DNA of 64,000 bases from Antilocapra americana (lineage: Eukaryota; Chordata; Mammalia; Artiodactyla; Antilocapridae), in assembly GCA_007570785.1 (NCBI GenBank), contig ML664183.1:15126204-15190203 (forward strand), in the 5' to 3' direction. Shown piece after piece: positions 1-13,900 of the stretch; the first letter of the stretch is position 1, and each line of letters opens with the position of its first letter. The position numbers and the translations under genes were made by a program. The notes under the pieces are model-generated. The model was not told the origin of the DNA. It searched no databases and was given only the letters and a program-made list of their open reading frames with translations.

Positions 1-188
1 CAACTTGCTTCAGTTGTGTCCAACTCTGTGTGACTCTGTGAACCGCAGTCTACCAGGCTCCTCTGTCCATGCGAGTCTCCAGGCAAGAATACTGGAGTGG
101 GGTGCTCCAGTGGGAAGTCCCAGGGTGAAGCCCACGTCTCCTGCATTGCAGGTGGATTCTTAACAGCTGAGCCACTGGGGAACTCCCA
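1..188 (-). repeat. Bov-A/Bov-tA SINE, cut by the window edge
   Basis: This is the reverse orientation of the tRNA-Glu-derived ruminant SINE: GTGTCCAACTCTGTG, ACCAGGCTCCTCTGTCCAT, CAGGCAAGAATACTGGAGTG, ending GAGCCACTGGGGAACTCCC. Confidence 0.9.
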
Positions 189-369
189 CTACTGGATTAC
201 AGTGGGCCCTAAATTCAACGTAATTGGTATCCTTGTAAGAAAAGGGAAGTGTGTATGGAAACAGATAGGGAGAAGATACACACTCAGAGGGAAGATCTCT
301 CTGTTAAGACAGAATCAGAAACTGGAGTTCTGGTGGAAGCATGAATGGAGAGTGAATCAGCGCAGCATT

Positions 370-500
370 TCTTTCTAGGGTGATGAAAACACTCTGGCAT
401 TACATAGTGGTAGTGGTTGTACAAGTTTGTGAATATACTAAAATCCACCATACTGTACACTTTTAAAGGGTAAATCTTATGGTTTGTATTTCTCAATTTA
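370..500 (+). repeat. L1 3' UTR remnant
   Basis: The words GGTGATGAAAACACTCTGG, TGAATATACTAAAA and TGTACACTTTTAAAGGGT are typical of old mammalian L1 3' ends. The stretch 190-370 before it looks like an older interspersed repeat that I cannot name. Confidence 0.6.
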
Positions 501-835
501 CAAACTCAATAAGATACCTAGGTAAATAGCATTCTAGTATTTAAATAGAACTTTAGAAGCCAAGGAAACCCTTAAGAGCTAGAAATGTACTTTTCTGCTT
601 GTCAGATAATGTCTAATACAAAGTTAAAATCACAAGGTTGAAGGAGCTCAATAGTGAAAACAAAGAGAAAAAAGATAATGATGCCTTACTCAGGAAATTT
701 GTCAAAGCAGCTGAGGTCTATTCTGAGAGAAAGGCAGTAACCAGAAGAACAGATCACAAAAGCCAAGGTAAAAGAGTTTCAAAAAGGGGGAAGGTATACA
801 TCACCTTTATACTTAGAAAAAATACTATTACACAA

Positions 836-1245
836 TTAGTGTGTTAGTTGCTCAGTCATACCCAACTCTTTGCAACCCCATGGACTGTAGCCCACCAGGC
901 TCCTCTGTCCATGAGATTTTCCAGGCAAGGATACTGGAATGGGTTGCCATTTCCTTCTCCAGGCAGTGAAGTCGCTCAGTCGTGTCTGACTCTTTGCAAC
1001 CCCATGGACTGTAGCCTACAAGGCTCCTCTGTCCATGGGATTTTCCAGGTAGGAGTACTGGAGTGGGTTGCCATTTTCTTCTCCAGGGGATCTTCCCGAC
1101 CCAGTGATTGAATCCGGGTCTACCGCATTGCAGGCAGACGCTTTACCATCTGAGCCACCAGGGAAGGGATCTTCCCAACTCAGGATTCAAACCCAGGTCT
1201 GCTGCACTGCAGGCAGATTCTTTACCAACAGAGCTACAAGGGAAG
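836..1245 (-). repeat. Two Bov-A SINE units in series
   Basis: GTTAGTTGCTCAGTCATACC begins one unit; a second starts near 965 (AAGTCGCTCAGTCGTGTC). Two successive GAGCCACCAGGGAAG-type ends follow. This is a Bov-A2-like dimer or nested pair in intron 23. Between 1,246 and 1,882 I see no recognisable feature. Confidence 0.9.
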
Positions 1246-1882
1246 CCCAATTAATACTACTTAAAAAATGAAAATGAGAGAAAGTGAACTGACAAACAAT
1301 TAAAAAATAAAGGAAAGGATGGACTGCAAAAACCAAAAAGATCTGAAAATATGTAGATTACAAGTGGCCTGGATGAAAGTTTAGAGAGAATGGAGAAGAT
1401 GGAAGATTAAGAGTACTCAGAATGGGCCTACACCACACATCTCAATATGCGGCCAAGAAATAAAATATTAAAATATGATGGAAACTATATTTTGGTTCAA
1501 AGAATGTTTTATAGAATAGCCAAGATCTATTCATACTTTCCAACAATGACAAAGGAGCCAAAGTAAAGGAAAATTCCAAATTATTACAGAAATATGAGAT
1601 AGTTACGGGACAATGGCCTAAAAGGGTAGGAGAAAATAAAATTCTGTAGGGACATATATTTTCACATCCAAGTTACTGATTCAAGTTAATCCCTCTTCAC
1701 TGATAAACTTCAGGGTGGTAAGTTACTCTTTAGAATCAATGCTTTTCTCTTTTGATAAAGTTACATTTTATGTTGCCCTTATTTCACTTCAGAATTTTCA
1801 AAGGAAAACAATGAACCAATTGTTATCTTAGCTACTTATTTTTCAGTCTTTTCAGTACTGGAAGAAGAGGTTTGTATCTGAC

Positions 1883-1943
1883 CTTTGCACACTCTCTCAT
1901 ACTGTTGTATAGCTTCTTCCACTTTTTGATTATTTAACTGCTC
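1883..1943 (-). CDS. KIF20B: KIF20B exon 23, last exon in window, residues 1353-1372
   Basis: The exon has 61 bases after a good TTTTGCAG acceptor and encodes [20 protein letters not shown] plus one base. The human protein continues with Asp here, so the leftover G fits. The donor AAAG/GTCAGA has C at +3 and is unusual. I see no next exon between 1 and 1,882. Confidence 0.93.
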
Positions 1944-4900
1944 CTGCAAAATGAAAGAATATGAAATGCAAATGAAACTTAATTATACACCAATATTTAA
2001 TAATGGGACTTGAACAGCGTTTATTATTAATTTTGAAATCTATCTCCTAGAAGGCTAGAAGTGCCCAACTTTGTTTCACCTCGGAGTAAAGGATAGGGTG
2101 AGAGTGATAATAAGAAGAAAAAACAACCCCCCCCCCAACTTTATACCTTTAATCTACTTCAAAAATGCCAAATCATTTTCTGCACTCAACATTTTAAGCT
2201 AACATGTATGTTCTCTTACACAACACAAAAAGCATAAAGGGGAAGAAATATATTTAATATGGGAACACAAAGTAAACCATAAATTCCTTATCAAGTAAAC
2301 TCAAGATGCAGAAAAAATGGGGCTCCCACATCCCCTATATGTAGAAAGTAGCTGGAAGGTTTGAAAAAGACACAACATTAAGTTATGGACAATGGAAATC
2401 CTTCAATTTTAGTTTTAACCCATCTGGTAACCTAACCTTCCATCTGGAGCTAGAAGGATGGTGAAGAGACAATAAAAGAAAACTAGGGAGGAACTAAGGA
2501 GGTGGATGGACAGAAATGGATGGAAACACAGGGAACTACAAAGGCTGACGGACAGGGACAAAACAAGACCACAACCAGCACTATGGAGATGGACCCACAG
2601 AAGGGAAACAGAGAACCAAGGAGGTGGACAGACAGGATGTAAACAGATGGAGAATGACAGAGGTAGACAGAGAATGACAGAGGTAGAGAGATGGAAAGCG
2701 ACTGAGGTGGATGTAGAATGATGCAGGCAGCACTGACACAACTGAAACAGACACAGAACAAGGAAGGTGGCCAGAAACAGACGGAGAATGGCAGAAGTGG
2801 GAGGCCAGAGACCGAAACGCTGAGAACAACAAGGGCTGTTAACAGAATGACGGAGGTGGTCGAACAGGACAGAAGCAGATGGAGAGCGACGGAGGTAGAC
2901 AGATGGGGATGGAAATAGACAGGAAACGACAGCGGCGGTCAAAGGTGTTCCGACAGTGAGGCAAAGAACCTAGTCTATGTAGGGAAAGAACCTACATAAG
3001 GGCGCACTATAAACAAAATTTCCATCTGTTTTGACACCTCACCGTTCATTTGGATTGATGCTCCATCATTTATCACCAAGTACTCATAGCTGTTTCTCAA
3101 AGTCCCCTAAAGATTCCTAAGGTGTTGCAATCATAAACTAATTGTCTTCTTGAAAGTAGGATTTTAACAGCTTTTTCCCCCCTAAAGGCCTTCAAACATC
3201 TCCTGAAAATGTGAGTCTTGTTCTGCAGGTGTTGGGGAACACGAAGGCGGACTAAGAAACCCCCCTGAAAAGGGGCTCCCAGGGCCTGGGAATCTCCCCT
3301 AAACCTGAGGCTGCGGTGCCCTTCCCTGACGGCAAATGCACAGGCATCTCTGGAGCAATCCCAGCTGTTCTAGGCACCTTGAGCAGACAATTGGGCTGGA
3401 TTTACCACCTAAGAGTCCTGAGTTTTGATAAACATTTTAAGGCAGGAAAAGAAAAAAAAATTTTTTTTCAAACATAAAATTCTCTGTGCCCCCTCCTACC
3501 CTATTTTAACTGTGCATTATGCATTGGCATTATCCCCTCCTTAGATGACATAGGAATGCCTGCTGGTGGTAAAAAGTTATTTTCTCCTGGTGCCAGCAAG
3601 GTAACTCCTTAGGAGATAACATTCTTTCTTATGGTGAAAGGGGCCATGATTACCCCCTACTCACTTTATATTGCACATCTGAGTACTGTAAACTGTCAAC
3701 AATATATCATTTGATGGATAACCCTTTGTCTCAAAAACTATGCAACTTTAATGGGTGGAACAGTCCTAAGAGTTTTCTGAAAGACTGTCTCCCAGGTTAT
3801 AATCCTCAGATTATCCATTTCTTACTTAAAAAAAAAAAAGATACATTTAATTAAACACTAAAATATACCAACAGAATCCACTTAAATCATCTTGAAAAAC
3901 AAAACTGCTACCTTAAGTTGCTGAATGGTTCGCTGTTTCATATCTATTTCCTGAGAACACTGGTTTTTCTTTTTCTCCAGTTCATTAATTTTAATCCTCA
4001 ACAATTTCTCCTCATCACGCATTACAGAGACCTACAAAGTAATGAATCAAATTGAGAACATCTAAAAATATTAATTGCTTTTATTGTTTAAAATTCATGG
4101 CCACTGTTTCAAAGATTAATGTCCTTTTAGGAACATTAGAAAAATTACAGATTCTAACATACATGATGTAACTCAAATTATCAGAATCTCAAACTCTGTC
4201 TAAGTGCTCCCCAAAAAGACTCAGAATAGTCCCATGCATGCAAGAGGGAACTTATTATCATGGAAAAATCAATAGAGATACTCTAGAGGAAACATACGGA
4301 CTCTGATTTCCAAGATTTATTAAGGAATATGATCCAGTAATATAAGAAAAAACTTAACAGCTAATAATGGCATGTAGAGGATGAAAACAGAACAATTACA
4401 AGATCAAAAGGTATCCATGCAAGGGAAGGTCAATTGATTTTTGGTGTTACGGGTGACTTAATCCTATAAACCTATTAAAGAAATCAAAAAGCACTTTGAA
4501 TTAGTATGCAAATCTCAAGAGGAAAAGAGGGGAGAAGGAGGGAGGGGAGAGAAGGGAAAGGGATAAGTAGAGAAAACATGTAATCGAAGTATATTTTTAG
4601 GCCAATTTTCAAGATACCTAGGGATCTCATAAACCGAAGGAAAATAACTGAACGAAGTTCTCCTTCATAAAAATTATGGAGATACCATAATAATAGTAGT
4701 TCTTTGGTTTCAGGTGATTTTTACATTGCTTTTTAGGCTTCCTATATGTTCCAAAACTACTACAATAAGCATATACTTTTTTTGTAATCAGACATTAATA
4801 AGATTTAATTTTATATATTATCTTATTTTGTTCAAAAACAAGGGATTTCCACTAATAAGCACAGTCTTCATCAATTTTACAGGCATAAACTGTCTGCCAA

Positions 4901-7900
4901 TAATGTAGAAACTATGTATTGCACCAAGATGCACAGAAGGACTGCTTCAATTTCCATCCTGTCTCTAACACTGGACAAGTTCTCTCTCTCAATGTCTATT
5001 TCCCTAGTCATAAAATGGAAGCCAAAAATAGTTCCTATGCCTAATATTTGTGTGAAAATTAAATGAGATGATACATGTAAACTAAGAACAATCCAGAGTA
5101 AGCTTCTATTATTATTAGCATTAACATTACACAGTTTATTTTGAAAGACAGAAAACACTCTTAATTCTCGTCCTTAGAGTAATGTTAGTCATCTGCACAA
5201 TAAAACATCACTTAAAAAGAGATACACCTAAAGCTATGAAAAAAAATAAATAAATAAAAACACACAAGCACATAGAGTAACTATTGTACATATATGGATA
5301 TGGAGGGTACCTACCAGGTCATAGCAGAAGCTTCTCTTTACAAGTACAGGCCTAACAGTACTGAAAATTATAATTCTTTTCACTCATTTTTAATTTACAT
5401 TAAAGCTATACTATTGTGAGTTTTCTTATGCTATATAAAAAATTATTCAAGGACTTCAAATGCTGGATAAAAAAGTTTTAAATCTTTTTAAAAGTACTGA
5501 AGAACATAAAAAAATAAATATCAAGAGAACAGAAAAAAACTGACTGAAAAAATAATCACAGAAATAAGTGGAACACTGACTGGCTTTTATTTTGAGGACA
5601 TTCATAGAAAGAGAAGGCCTGACTTTCAACAAGCTAGAAGGTATTTGCAATACATTTTATATAAACTAGAACCAAGGACTTCCCTGGTGGGAAGTGGTAA
5701 AGAATTACTGGTGGGAACTAGAGAAAGGTCACACAGCAACAAATAAATAATTTTTTTAAAAAAAGAATTAGACACAAGAATAAAGAAATCCAACACAATA
5801 ATAATTATTAAAAGGATAGTGAAATTAAAAGAAAATATGAACGAATGTATTTCACAGAATGAAAACTAGAATAGACATACAGTGAATAAAAACAGACACT
5901 GAGAGCAAAACAACTTAAAAGCGTAAGATACCCCTTTACCTGCTCTGACCCAACAATTCCACCCCGTGCTCTACAAATTCTTGTACACATATACCTAGGG
6001 CATGTTTAAAACAGGATCACTCTTTCTTCTAAGAGCAAAGAATGAAAACAATCTAAGTTTCATTAGATTTAGTTTAGTTTCTAACTAAATTGTACAGTCA
6101 CACACACTTTGGAGTATTACATAGCAGTGAAAGTGATTAACTATAACCATGCATAAATGACTCTCAGGAATACGATGTGGATAATGTCTCAGAACACAAT
6201 TACTGTGGAGAAATAAAAAATATATATATAATTTAACTTACATCTTTAACAGATCTAAAAAAAAGACAAATACAAAACATTCATTATAGGAACTTCATTG
6301 GGGACAGGAAACAAAAAATGGATGAGACCCACAAACACCTGGTGTGTGAATATTCTTCAGACCTTAGCATTTAAGTATTCTTTTGTAACTAACTCTAAGT
6401 AATGAAAAATATTTAAAATTATTTCAACTTTTAAAAAAAGTCCAATTGTGATACAAAATATAGCAGTCATAAAAGAAAAATAAATTGTTCCAAGGGAAAA
6501 AGCACCATAATCAAAATCAAGAAAAATGGCAATATAGGGGTCAGGTGTGGGGGTTATCCATAATTAATATTCTTAAAAAGTTAATTTCCTAAATATATAG
6601 TAAGCTCCCATAAAGCAATAACAATAGAAAAAAGTAACCTAAACTAAAACGAAGACTATGAATACTCAGACCACAAGAGAAAAAAAATAAACTGTAAACC
6701 AAAAAATGTTCACTCTAATTAAAGATATGCAAGTTAGAATTATAGTTGAGATATACTATTTACATGTCAAGTTAGCAGATATCAAAGAAATAATGATAAA
6801 ACACTACTTTGTGGATAAGAGTATAGAGAAAAATACTTTCTTGTACATTAGTTCTGGTGAGTAAATTGGCATAAACTCTAAAAAGCATAGTAAATATCAA
6901 AATGTACAAACCACTGATTCATAACTGCCACTTTTAAGAATTTATATCACAAGAAGACTTACAAAAGTTCAAAATGATATCATTGCATCATTAACTGGAA
7001 ATTACCTTAACTGTTCAACAATAGGGGACTTATTAACCATAAATACATGTTCCTAGTCATTAAAGAAGTCATCTGAAAACTCTTTATATCCTGAGATGGA
7101 GAGATAGTCAAGATACACTATGTGAAGAAAACCAAGGTTCACATAGTGTTTATTGGAGGCTTCCATTTTTTAACAGGAAGAGAAGGAAGGAACAGAGGGA
7201 AGAGGGAGAAGTGAAGAAAAAGAAATTATTGGTAACATTTGATTCCTTGGTGGCAAGCTTGATGGCAGTTTTTCCATCAAGCTTAAATTTGGAATCATGT
7301 GTACATATTTCCTATTTTTAAATCAAATTATAATAAAACTTGTTACAACTGCACTACACACTCTTCTACATACAATCTGTAAACAAAAGTTTACTCTTTA
7401 CTTTTTGGGGGGACTTGAGCCTAAAAGGAAAAAAGGTCCTAATCTAATATAAGGCACATATTTTTCTTACTATTAGACATTCTTTGGTTTGTTTAAGCTG
7501 ACTAAATTTTTTGTGAAAAGACAGTTCTCATCACTTTAAAAAAAATTACAGAGTTGACAAATGTTCTGGTCAATACTAAAATTAGTGTCTAAACATGATA
7601 TATAAGGAAAACAATCTTTATCATTTAAATTGGCCACACAATTTTCCCAATAACTAACCTCCTTCTGTACTTGCTCAATCTGCTTTTTGGCATCGGCCAG
7701 TTTCTCTTTGAGCTCAGCATAATCTTCTTCCTTCCTCTGAAGATCAGCGTTCAGATTCTGGATAAGAGCAGTGCTTGCAGAGAGCTCCTCTTTCAACCTA
7801 AAAATCACAAATCACTTTGCTATAGTGACATACCACTAATCACTTAGGATCATATATGTGACTAGTAATCTACAAAATTAGATCTTTTCACAAATTTGGA

Positions 7901-10900
7901 ATGTCCATAGCATGAATGAGTACTTCAAGGAAGATTTCAGGAGATTTTATAAACAGAACTCTGCATGTAAATAACATTCAGTCCCAAAGGTCTATACAAA
8001 GTTCAAGTTCTTCTCTCAATATACATGCTATATTTAACCAGATTAAGTTATGCCCACCTAGATTCTTTAAAAGCTTTATAAAAAAATCAATAAAAGAAAT
8101 ACAAACTTTAAAAACCTTTAGCTTACTTTTCTGTTTCTTGCCAGTTTGTTTCCTTTTCTTCCTCCTTTAATTGAAGCGAATGCTTAGCATCTTGCAAATT
8201 TTTTGTTAACTGTGTGATTTCTTCTTTCAATTGGACTTCTCTTTGACTTAAATCTCTGGCATTTTGGATAGAATCTTTAAGATTTGCTTGACATTCATTC
8301 AGATTTCTTTCTTGCTTTAAAATGATAGATTCCTTTTCCATAATTTCTTGTTCTAACTTGGCTGAATGGCTACATTCATCTTTCTGAGTTTCTAACATTG
8401 CTTCAAGTTCCTTTATTTTCATCTTATAGCAAGTAACATCTTGCATAAGTTCTGAAAGTGCTCTCTTTCCTTCCACTACATGCTGTACTTCAATATCAAG
8501 ACTAACAGTTTTTTCTTGCAATTCTTCCTTCAGCTGATGAATAAGACTGTCTTTTTCTTTCAGTAAATCATCTTGATTCTTTTTCTCCCTCTCCTCTATT
8601 TTCAGTCTATTGTTTTCATTTGTATAGTCTTTTACTTCAGCCTGTAATTTTTCAATTTGTTGTTCTAGTTCCTCAATCTGATGGGTTTTTTGGGAGGAAG
8701 TCTTTACAATCTCCTTACATTCTTCCCAAATGGCTTCAACAGTAGTGTGGAAAGATCTTTCCCTATTAAGTTCTTGAATACCATGTTCTTTAACCTGCTT
8801 ACTTATCAAACAATCATTATCCAAATGATGTAACTGTGTATTCGGCAAATTATCTTCTTGAGAACAACTGGACAGATCCCTGAGATTGAGTAAATCTATG
8901 TTTGCAATCTGAGAAACTGAATCAAGTCTATGCAGTTCATCTATTTTTGCTTGCATTAATTTTATTTGGGAAACATTATTTCTGATGTTTCTTCTAGCAG
9001 TTTCTATCTCCTCTGATAATTTCATGATCCTTTCCTTCTGTTCTTGATTTATACTTTTCTGCACATGTAATTCAGAAATCACATTGTCATAACTCAACTG
9101 AATTTGTTGGACCTCTATACTAAAACCTAAACTTTTTTTTTCACAAGAAGAAAGTTCCTGCTGCAAACTAACAATCTGTTTATTTAATTCTGTTTTTTCT
9201 TCCTTTTCATTTTTAAGTTCATTCTCAATGGTGAGTAAACGTGTTTTTAGCTCTTCATTATTTTCTTGTAGAACTCTAAGGTTTTCTTCATCTAAAATGT
9301 CCTCTTGCATTTCTTCACTTTTCTTTTGGTCTTCAGTGATAGTTGGACTAACATGTATAAGTCCTTTAAAAATAAAAAAAATACATTATTAATCTGGCAA
9401 ACCCTTAATAAAATCAAAAAGTTACCATATAAGCCAATATTCAAACATATGAAACATATGAAAACTAACAATGAAAAACAGAGATAAGCTATTGAGTTAA
9501 AAAAGAAAAATCAGGTTGCAAAACATACACAGTATAAATCCAATTATGTAAAAACCATAGTTCCATTAAGTCACAGCAGAGTTACTAGCAAAGGATGTAC
9601 AAGAAAATACTGGCAGCTACTTCTGAGTGGGATTACCAATTACTTCTACTTTCTTTGTACAGCTTTTAATGTTATTTGAATTGTCTACCACAAATCTTTA
9701 TTATTACTATGAGATAGAGGGTAGGGAATCACACCCTAAGGTTGACTAAAGAACAGTTTAAAAGTACAATTATACTATAGGTCTACTAAATCAGTGATTT
9801 ACAAACCGAGTGCCTTACACTTTCAGAGCAAAAATTAGGAGAAAAATGGTTAAACTTTTGCTAAGTCTAATGGAGCCTTACCTCTACTAGTTGCTAACTA
9901 TCAATAAACCATTTGATCCCATGGCCGTTTCCTCAAATGTAAAATGGAAATAATAATATCACCTATCTCAGAGTTATTGTGAAGGTCAAGAAAATAAATG
10001 AACTTGGAACACTGTGCTTAGGATATAGTTAGATATTATTAGAAACTAAATGTTATGTAAGTACAAGAACTTTTAACAAATACAGTTGGTATAGATTAAA
10101 CTGTGTCCAGAGGATGCACTATTAGCTAAAAGTTGATTCTTAATATTTATGTTGACAAACTAAATCATCTCACACAACTGTCCAGTATAAATTATGTTCA
10201 AATTTTTCTCACAGACTGCATGATTAACTCTTGAAACATAATTCTGAATTCTCCAGATATACAAATTTATTTTAATGTTTTCATACAATTTCCATTACAA
10301 TAATAACTGATCTGATGAGTGTCTCATATCCTAGGAAAATTGCTTCAAAACATAAGAATCTGAACCTTTGGTTTTTAAATTTTTTTCCTATTCTATTTCA
10401 CTTCATGGTTTGATATATGTGTGAATTTTCTATACAATATGACCCTAATACAATCTATATGTATTTTCTACACAATACTGTGGTGATCAACTCAACACAT
10501 CCTTTTGATCTTCATGCATTCCCCCAATTGGCCATTTTTCTGTCAATTTCACCTATATTTTTATTTGGCAATCTCACTAAGCACATTAACAATCAAATTC
10601 CTGCTTAGAGGTTCCAGGTACCATACGAAATCCATAATTGCAGAAGGCAGTCATAAGGGAGAACTGGATTGAAATTCTCCAAAAAAATCTATTACTTTCA
10701 GTTGGTAACTGTCTGAAGAATTTTTAAAAGGTACCACCATTTTAATAAGTACCACCATATTATCCTATGAATCTGAGTACATCATATTATATTGAAATAC
10801 TGGCCTGGCGTGCTGTGGTTCATGGGGTCGCAAAGAGTTGAACACGACTGAGCAACTGAACTGAACTGATATGTACTTGTTGCTCTCATCTATTAAATTT

Positions 10901-13900
10901 CAAATTTCCTGACAGAAGACACTCTATGTCTAATGCATCTTTACCTACTTCAACAATAATCCTAAATGAATTATTTTTGACATTTAGCTACATTGCTTAT
11001 GTTCTCCTTTTCTATCTCTAAGACATATCATTGGATCAGAAAAACACAATTTTTGTAATCAGTCACCTACTCTGGTTCTAGATATGTGCAAATTTATAAT
11101 CTAACATTCCCCAGTTATATTAACTCAGTTACTGTAGTGTAATTTTATGTTTTAAATTTTAAGGTTGTATCTTTATAGTATCATTTTTACAACAGTGATT
11201 CTCTAGTTTTAGAGAGTGAGCAAGAGAGCTCAGAAAGTAGATTCCAAACAAATATCAAACATACTGATTTGGTAAATCTGGAATGTATTGTACATGCAAA
11301 CACTTTGAGCATACATACACAATGATCCAGGCATTTATCTGTTTAAATTTCTGGAAGAACTTAATAGTCACCCCTTTAATATATTTGCGATCTAAAAAAC
11401 ATATCAGTTTGCTTCATTACAAAGCCCCTATCTGGCAGCCCAGCTACATTTTATTGTTCCATAAGAGATAAATATGAAATCTCACAAAGCAATGAGATTC
11501 AAACCCTTAAATTTTTCCCCCTGCTGTGGCAGGCTCTTGGACATCTAGATGAGAGACAAGAGTACCCCATCTAATGAATCTGTTCAATTAAGAAGGCAAC
11601 TTTAAGATCATAAAAAGCTCTCTAAAATTAATACTATCCTACATACAAACAGTGTGCACAGCACAAGAATCAGTCAACAAAATGAAAAGGCAACCTGTGG
11701 AATGTGAGAAAATATTTGCAAACCATTTGTCCAGTAGGACGAGGAGTTAATATACAAAACATACAGGAAACTCACACAACTCAACAGCCAAATAATCAAG
11801 CAATTCAATTAAAAAATTGGCAGAGGAGCCAAACAGATATTTTTTCCAAAGAAGACATACAAATAATCAACAAGCACGGGAAAAGGTGTTCAATATCACT
11901 AATCATCAGGGAAAAGGAAATCCAAAGTACAGTGAGATTATCACCTAACACTTGTTCGGATGTCTATCATCAAAAAGATAAGAGATAACAAATGTTGATA
12001 AGAATGAGAAGAAAGAGGACATCTGCTCATTGTTGATGGGGATATTAAGTAGTATAGACAGCAGAAAACCAGTATGGAGGTTTCTCAAAAAATTAAAAAT
12101 CGAATTATCATATGATCCAACAACCCAACTTCTGAGTATACATCCAAAGGAAATGAAATCACTATTCAAAGTTCATGCAAGTTCACGTCCTATTTTTACA
12201 ACAGCCAGGACATTGGGAAAAAACCCAAGCGTCCAAGGATTTTTAAAAGAGGGGTATAAATATGTATACAATGGAATATAATTACTCAACCTAAAGAAGA
12301 ATGAAATCTTGCCATCTCCAAGACAGGTGAACCTGGAGGGTTCATTTTGTGAAATAAACTACACATGGGAAGACAAATACTGTATGGTATCAATACCAGG
12401 GAAAAAAGATCTAACTCATAGAAACAAAGAGTAGAATGGTGGTTGATGGAAATAGGGAGAGGTAGTTAAAAGGGTATAATTTTTCAGTTGAAGGTGAATA
12501 AGGTCATAAGATCTAACTATAACATGGTGACTATAATTGATAAGAATGTATTGTATAACTGAAATTTGCTTGGGGTGTATAACTTAAGTGTTCTCACCAA
12601 AAAAGAAAAAGAGGGGGAAAATAGGTGAATACATGAGATGATGGATGTATTAATTCATTAACATGATGGGAAACTTTTCACAATGTATATCAGATCATGT
12701 TAAACATTTTAAATATATTACAATATTATTTCTCAATTATATCTCAATAGGACTTGGGGGGAAAAAATCCCAGTCCTCTCAATATACTAATGTCCTCAGT
12801 TAGATTATCCCCTCACCCTGAAGCTCACTATATAATCTGGAAATATCATCTTGCTACTCCAAGAATTTATCCATTTTTATATTCAGTAGTATACTTGTGA
12901 AAACAAGCTTTATTTGTTTTCATTTCTCAAATACAATCCATATTCTTTTTCTTCACACAATAATTTAAATGCTCTTGGGCAGCAGTAATTATGTAATTCC
13001 GTAACAGGATTTCAAATTTCTTTAACAGACTAACTAAAAGCACACTGGACAACGTTTTAGTACCTATAAATTACACTGTCTCTTCTGCCTCAAAAAGGAC
13101 AGGAAAATTATGGCATTACTCCTGCTCTATAGCCTGGTTTCTGAAAAGCTAATGAGCTTATTTTCCTATGTTTATAGTTACATTTTCATAATTTAGCTCC
13201 TTCAGATTCTCAGTTTATTCTAAGGATTCCAGCTACTTTGGAAACTTGGAGATCCAATCTTATTTACTTTTATAACAAACTTGCCTATTTATTCTAGTGA
13301 ATTTTTAAAAATAATCTTCAATCAATGCATTATTTTTTATCAGACTGTCTCCTAACATTTTACAAAACTGTAGCCAAGTCATCCCAAAGTGGAATAACTT
13401 TCTTTCCCACTGATTCACACTTCTGTTCTACTTTCCCTTTAAGTAATTTTGTACTTATAACACAATTTTCACACCTATGACTTCATCGGTGGAACTTCAC
13501 CAGTGGAAATGACCAATCCTTCTGCCTTTTAAAAAGACAAGTTATAAAAATGTCTGAACCCTATATCAGGAGAGATGGGATGTAAGCAAGTTAAAAATGA
13601 TAATCAGAAATTCAGAGCTCACAAATAAATCCTGAATATCCTGAGCATAGACACTTGAGTCATGCATACTATATGGACATATCCCTAAACCTTGAGGTAA
13701 ATTAAAGCAAGTGCAATATAGCTTTTGCGATCAAAACAAGCATTTTGCCGTGTTGTTCTCTTACCATACTTTAATAAACTAGATAATTACATGAGCTACT
13801 TCAGGAAATTGGACTTGCATCTGATATTCAGATATTCACATTATCCTTCTAGAAATTTTTATGTTTCATATCAAAAGATTCATAGAACATATTCAGAACA

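Larger units (their letters stand above)
4032..7658. other. KIF20B intron 21, old repeats
   Basis: The intron holds an MIR-like stretch (about 4,900-5,110, with AAAATGGAAGCC and ATTAAATGAGATGATACATG), a CHR-type SINE scrap at about 5,672-5,765 (GACTTCCCTGGTGG then A-rich tail), and two L1 remnants (about 5,930-6,420 and 6,690-7,180). Nothing else is recognised. Confidence 0.55.

Noticed and set aside
848..1111. 87-codon frame with repeated LCNPMDCS-like words
   Set aside because: It is reading through a Bov-A SINE pair, as are similar short frames at 20,527, 29,416, 33,748, 37,799 and 52,449.
1..1882. Next KIF20B exon (24)
   Set aside because: No minus-strand sequence matching the residues expected after ERVCK is visible; it must lie left of the window.
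2415..2942. 175-codon minus-strand open frame
   Set aside because: It lies within the degenerate minisatellite; the low stop content comes from the repeat and the composition is not protein-like.
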